Assembly: GCA_958295665.1 (NCBI GenBank)
Contig: OY282558.1
Span: forward strand, 337,191,106-337,255,105
From: Tipula vernalis
Taxonomy: Eukaryota > Arthropoda > Insecta > Diptera > Tipulidae
Reading direction: 5' to 3'
DNA length: 64,000 nucleotides
Below the pieces are notes generated by a model. That model searched no databases. It was not told the DNA's origin and was given only the letters and a program-made list of their open reading frames with translations. Below are positions 62,929-64,000 of this stretch, piece by piece. The number at the start of each line of letters is the position of its first letter. Positions within the stretch are counted from its first letter, which is position 1. The position numbers and the translations under genes were made by a program.

Positions 62929-63160
62929 ATGGAAGAACTGCTAAGAAAACAAGAACAAAAAGCAGAAGAGATACAGCAGCTCATTTCAAATTACAACCAA
63001 AATGGAGTGCAGCGGAAAACAAACACCTATCTTGAGAAGAAAATCGCAGCGTTGAACAAGTCTTACAACAAGTATGTTGATGAAGACAACAAGATTAGAG
63101 ACTTTCAAAATCCATTGACATCAACACATCAATACTTCAAGGATAGAGATCGGTTCAGAT
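62929..63160 (+). pseudogene. BEL-d gag, N-terminal fragment
   Basis: The ATG at 62929 opens MEELLRKQEQKAEEIQQLIS, continuing LEKKIAALNKSYNKYVDEDN and HQYFKDRDRF. This is a BEL/Pao Gag N terminus: a helical, Lys/Glu-rich region that precedes the DUF1759 domain. At about 63160 it changes abruptly into a LINE fragment on the opposite strand. Confidence 0.75.
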
Positions 63161-64000
63161 GTATGCTATTATTTCTTAAGCAACTTTGGTCTATGCTTTT
63201 TTTTATATCGATTATATCTTTATCATTATAGTTATTATATGATATATTATTTAGTTTTAATAAGCAATTTTTGGAATCCGTAAATATTACTGCTGTTTTG
63301 TTGTGTTGTTTTTCTAATATTTTAATAGCCTCTTTAATTCCAAGTAGTTCTACTATTGATGAGCTTGTCTTCTTATGTATTTTAAATTTATACTTAATAT
63401 TCAAATTTTCTATAAAAACTGCGTACCCACTTCGCATCATGTTACTATTTACCGAACCATCTGTATAAATGATAAAATCCCAAGGTTTTATTTGTGTGTA
63501 TCTATTCATTTTCCGCTTAATAATTTCCAAATTATCATTTCTGGTGAATGTACTAAGGTCAATATTTATTGGTTTAATAATTGTATCATATTTTAATGAA
63601 AAATATGGGATTTGTTTATATTGGAGGTATTCAATATTTTTAAGGTTTTCTATTGATATTATAGCTGGCGGTAGCATCTTTTTATTCCAATATCTTTCCC
63701 CTATCTCCATTGATTCGTATAACTCCATTATTATTTTATAGACCAGATGGCCCTTATACCGTGAAATGCTCAATATATATTTGTTCGATAAAAATTGTGT
63801 TCTTATATTAATTGGCTCTACTCCAGCTTCTACTTCCAATATTTGCGTTGGTGTCGATGATAAACCGCCTAATGCAATCCGTATCGCTTTATATTGTAAT
63901 CGTGATAATTTTAATAATCTAGTTTTTGTCGCTGTAGCTGTCATTAAGCATGAAAATTCAATATGTGTTCTGATCATCGATTTGTATATGTTAATTAGAT
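63161..64000 (-). pseudogene. LINE fragment with RNase H (I/R1-like), running off the window
   Basis: The open - strand frame (to 63977, and beyond the window edge) encodes the region after RT (LQYKAIRIALGGLSSTPTQI, then LEVEAGVEPINIRTQFLSNK) and most of an RNase H domain: DFIIYTDGSVNS (Asp), SSIVELLGIKEAI (Glu) and VIFTDSKNCLLKL (Asp). The domain's last part with the conserved His/Asp, and the 3' end of the element, are missing at the junction with BEL-d gag near 63160. There is no poly(A) or AAT tail, so this is not a normal LINE 3' end. The frame is intact within the fragment. Confidence 0.8.

Noticed and set aside
1..64000. tRNA, rRNA or snRNA genes
   Set aside because: I looked for tRNA-like B-box sequences (GGTTCGANTCC) and rRNA signatures and found none that I could support; the primer binding sites only mimic tRNA 3' ends.

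Overview
This 64 kb window is AT-rich, intron-bearing animal DNA, almost certainly from an insect and most likely a higher dipteran. The inference rests on BEL/Pao, jockey-type, I/R1-like, hAT, Tc1 and gypsy elements, fly-like Nsun2 fragments and short introns with GTATGT or GTGAGT donors. I see no complete host gene. The window is mostly layered mobile DNA, in places intact enough to read the order of events.

Region by region: 1-4158 holds a decayed BEL/Pao element (BEL-a, + strand). 4159-6640 is a scrambled patch of Ty3/gypsy and BEL pieces on the - strand. 6610-7741 is the 3' part of an RNase H-bearing LINE. 8638-9758 is a fossil Tc1-like element. 11598-35176 is one BEL provirus (BEL-b, - strand) with two 451-bp LTRs and a 5-bp target duplication (ACCAG). 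Its gag is split by a complete hAT transposon (31491-33910, TSD GGATAATA, intact 603-aa transposase). Its protease-to-RT section is replaced by about 16.9 kb of foreign DNA at 13606-30472. That DNA holds MITEs, a 6.6 kb satellite array of 169-bp monomers organised as two 3201-bp higher-order copies, an inverted duplication around the array, a short LINE, and broken pieces of Nsun2 and of a second intron-bearing gene.

35182-42770 is non-coding. It carries a candidate host start exon at 36757, large direct repeats and a pogo-like MITE. 42774-44197 is an unidentified decayed coding region. From 45785 to 60590 three insertions are nested: a ZMYM1/hAT-like pseudogene (- strand) contains a full-length jockey-type LINE (47028-59395, 13-bp TSD), and the LINE contains a very young BEL element (BEL-c, 48389-56190, TSD CCTGG). 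BEL-c carries an internal duplication that gives gag-protease and polymerase separate long ORFs, each behind its own copy of the leader. The window ends with the 5' part of another BEL element (BEL-d, + strand) cut by an RNase H-bearing LINE fragment (- strand).

The genes do not form a pathway. The biology is transposon succession: hAT into BEL-b, BEL-c into LINE into hAT-like gene, and a LINE whose empty site survives in the opposite arm of an inverted duplication. The most unusual features are the inverted duplication centred on a two-copy higher-order satellite inside a young provirus, the split-ORF BEL-c, and the intact BED-finger hAT whose ends are packed with TATCGATA motifs.
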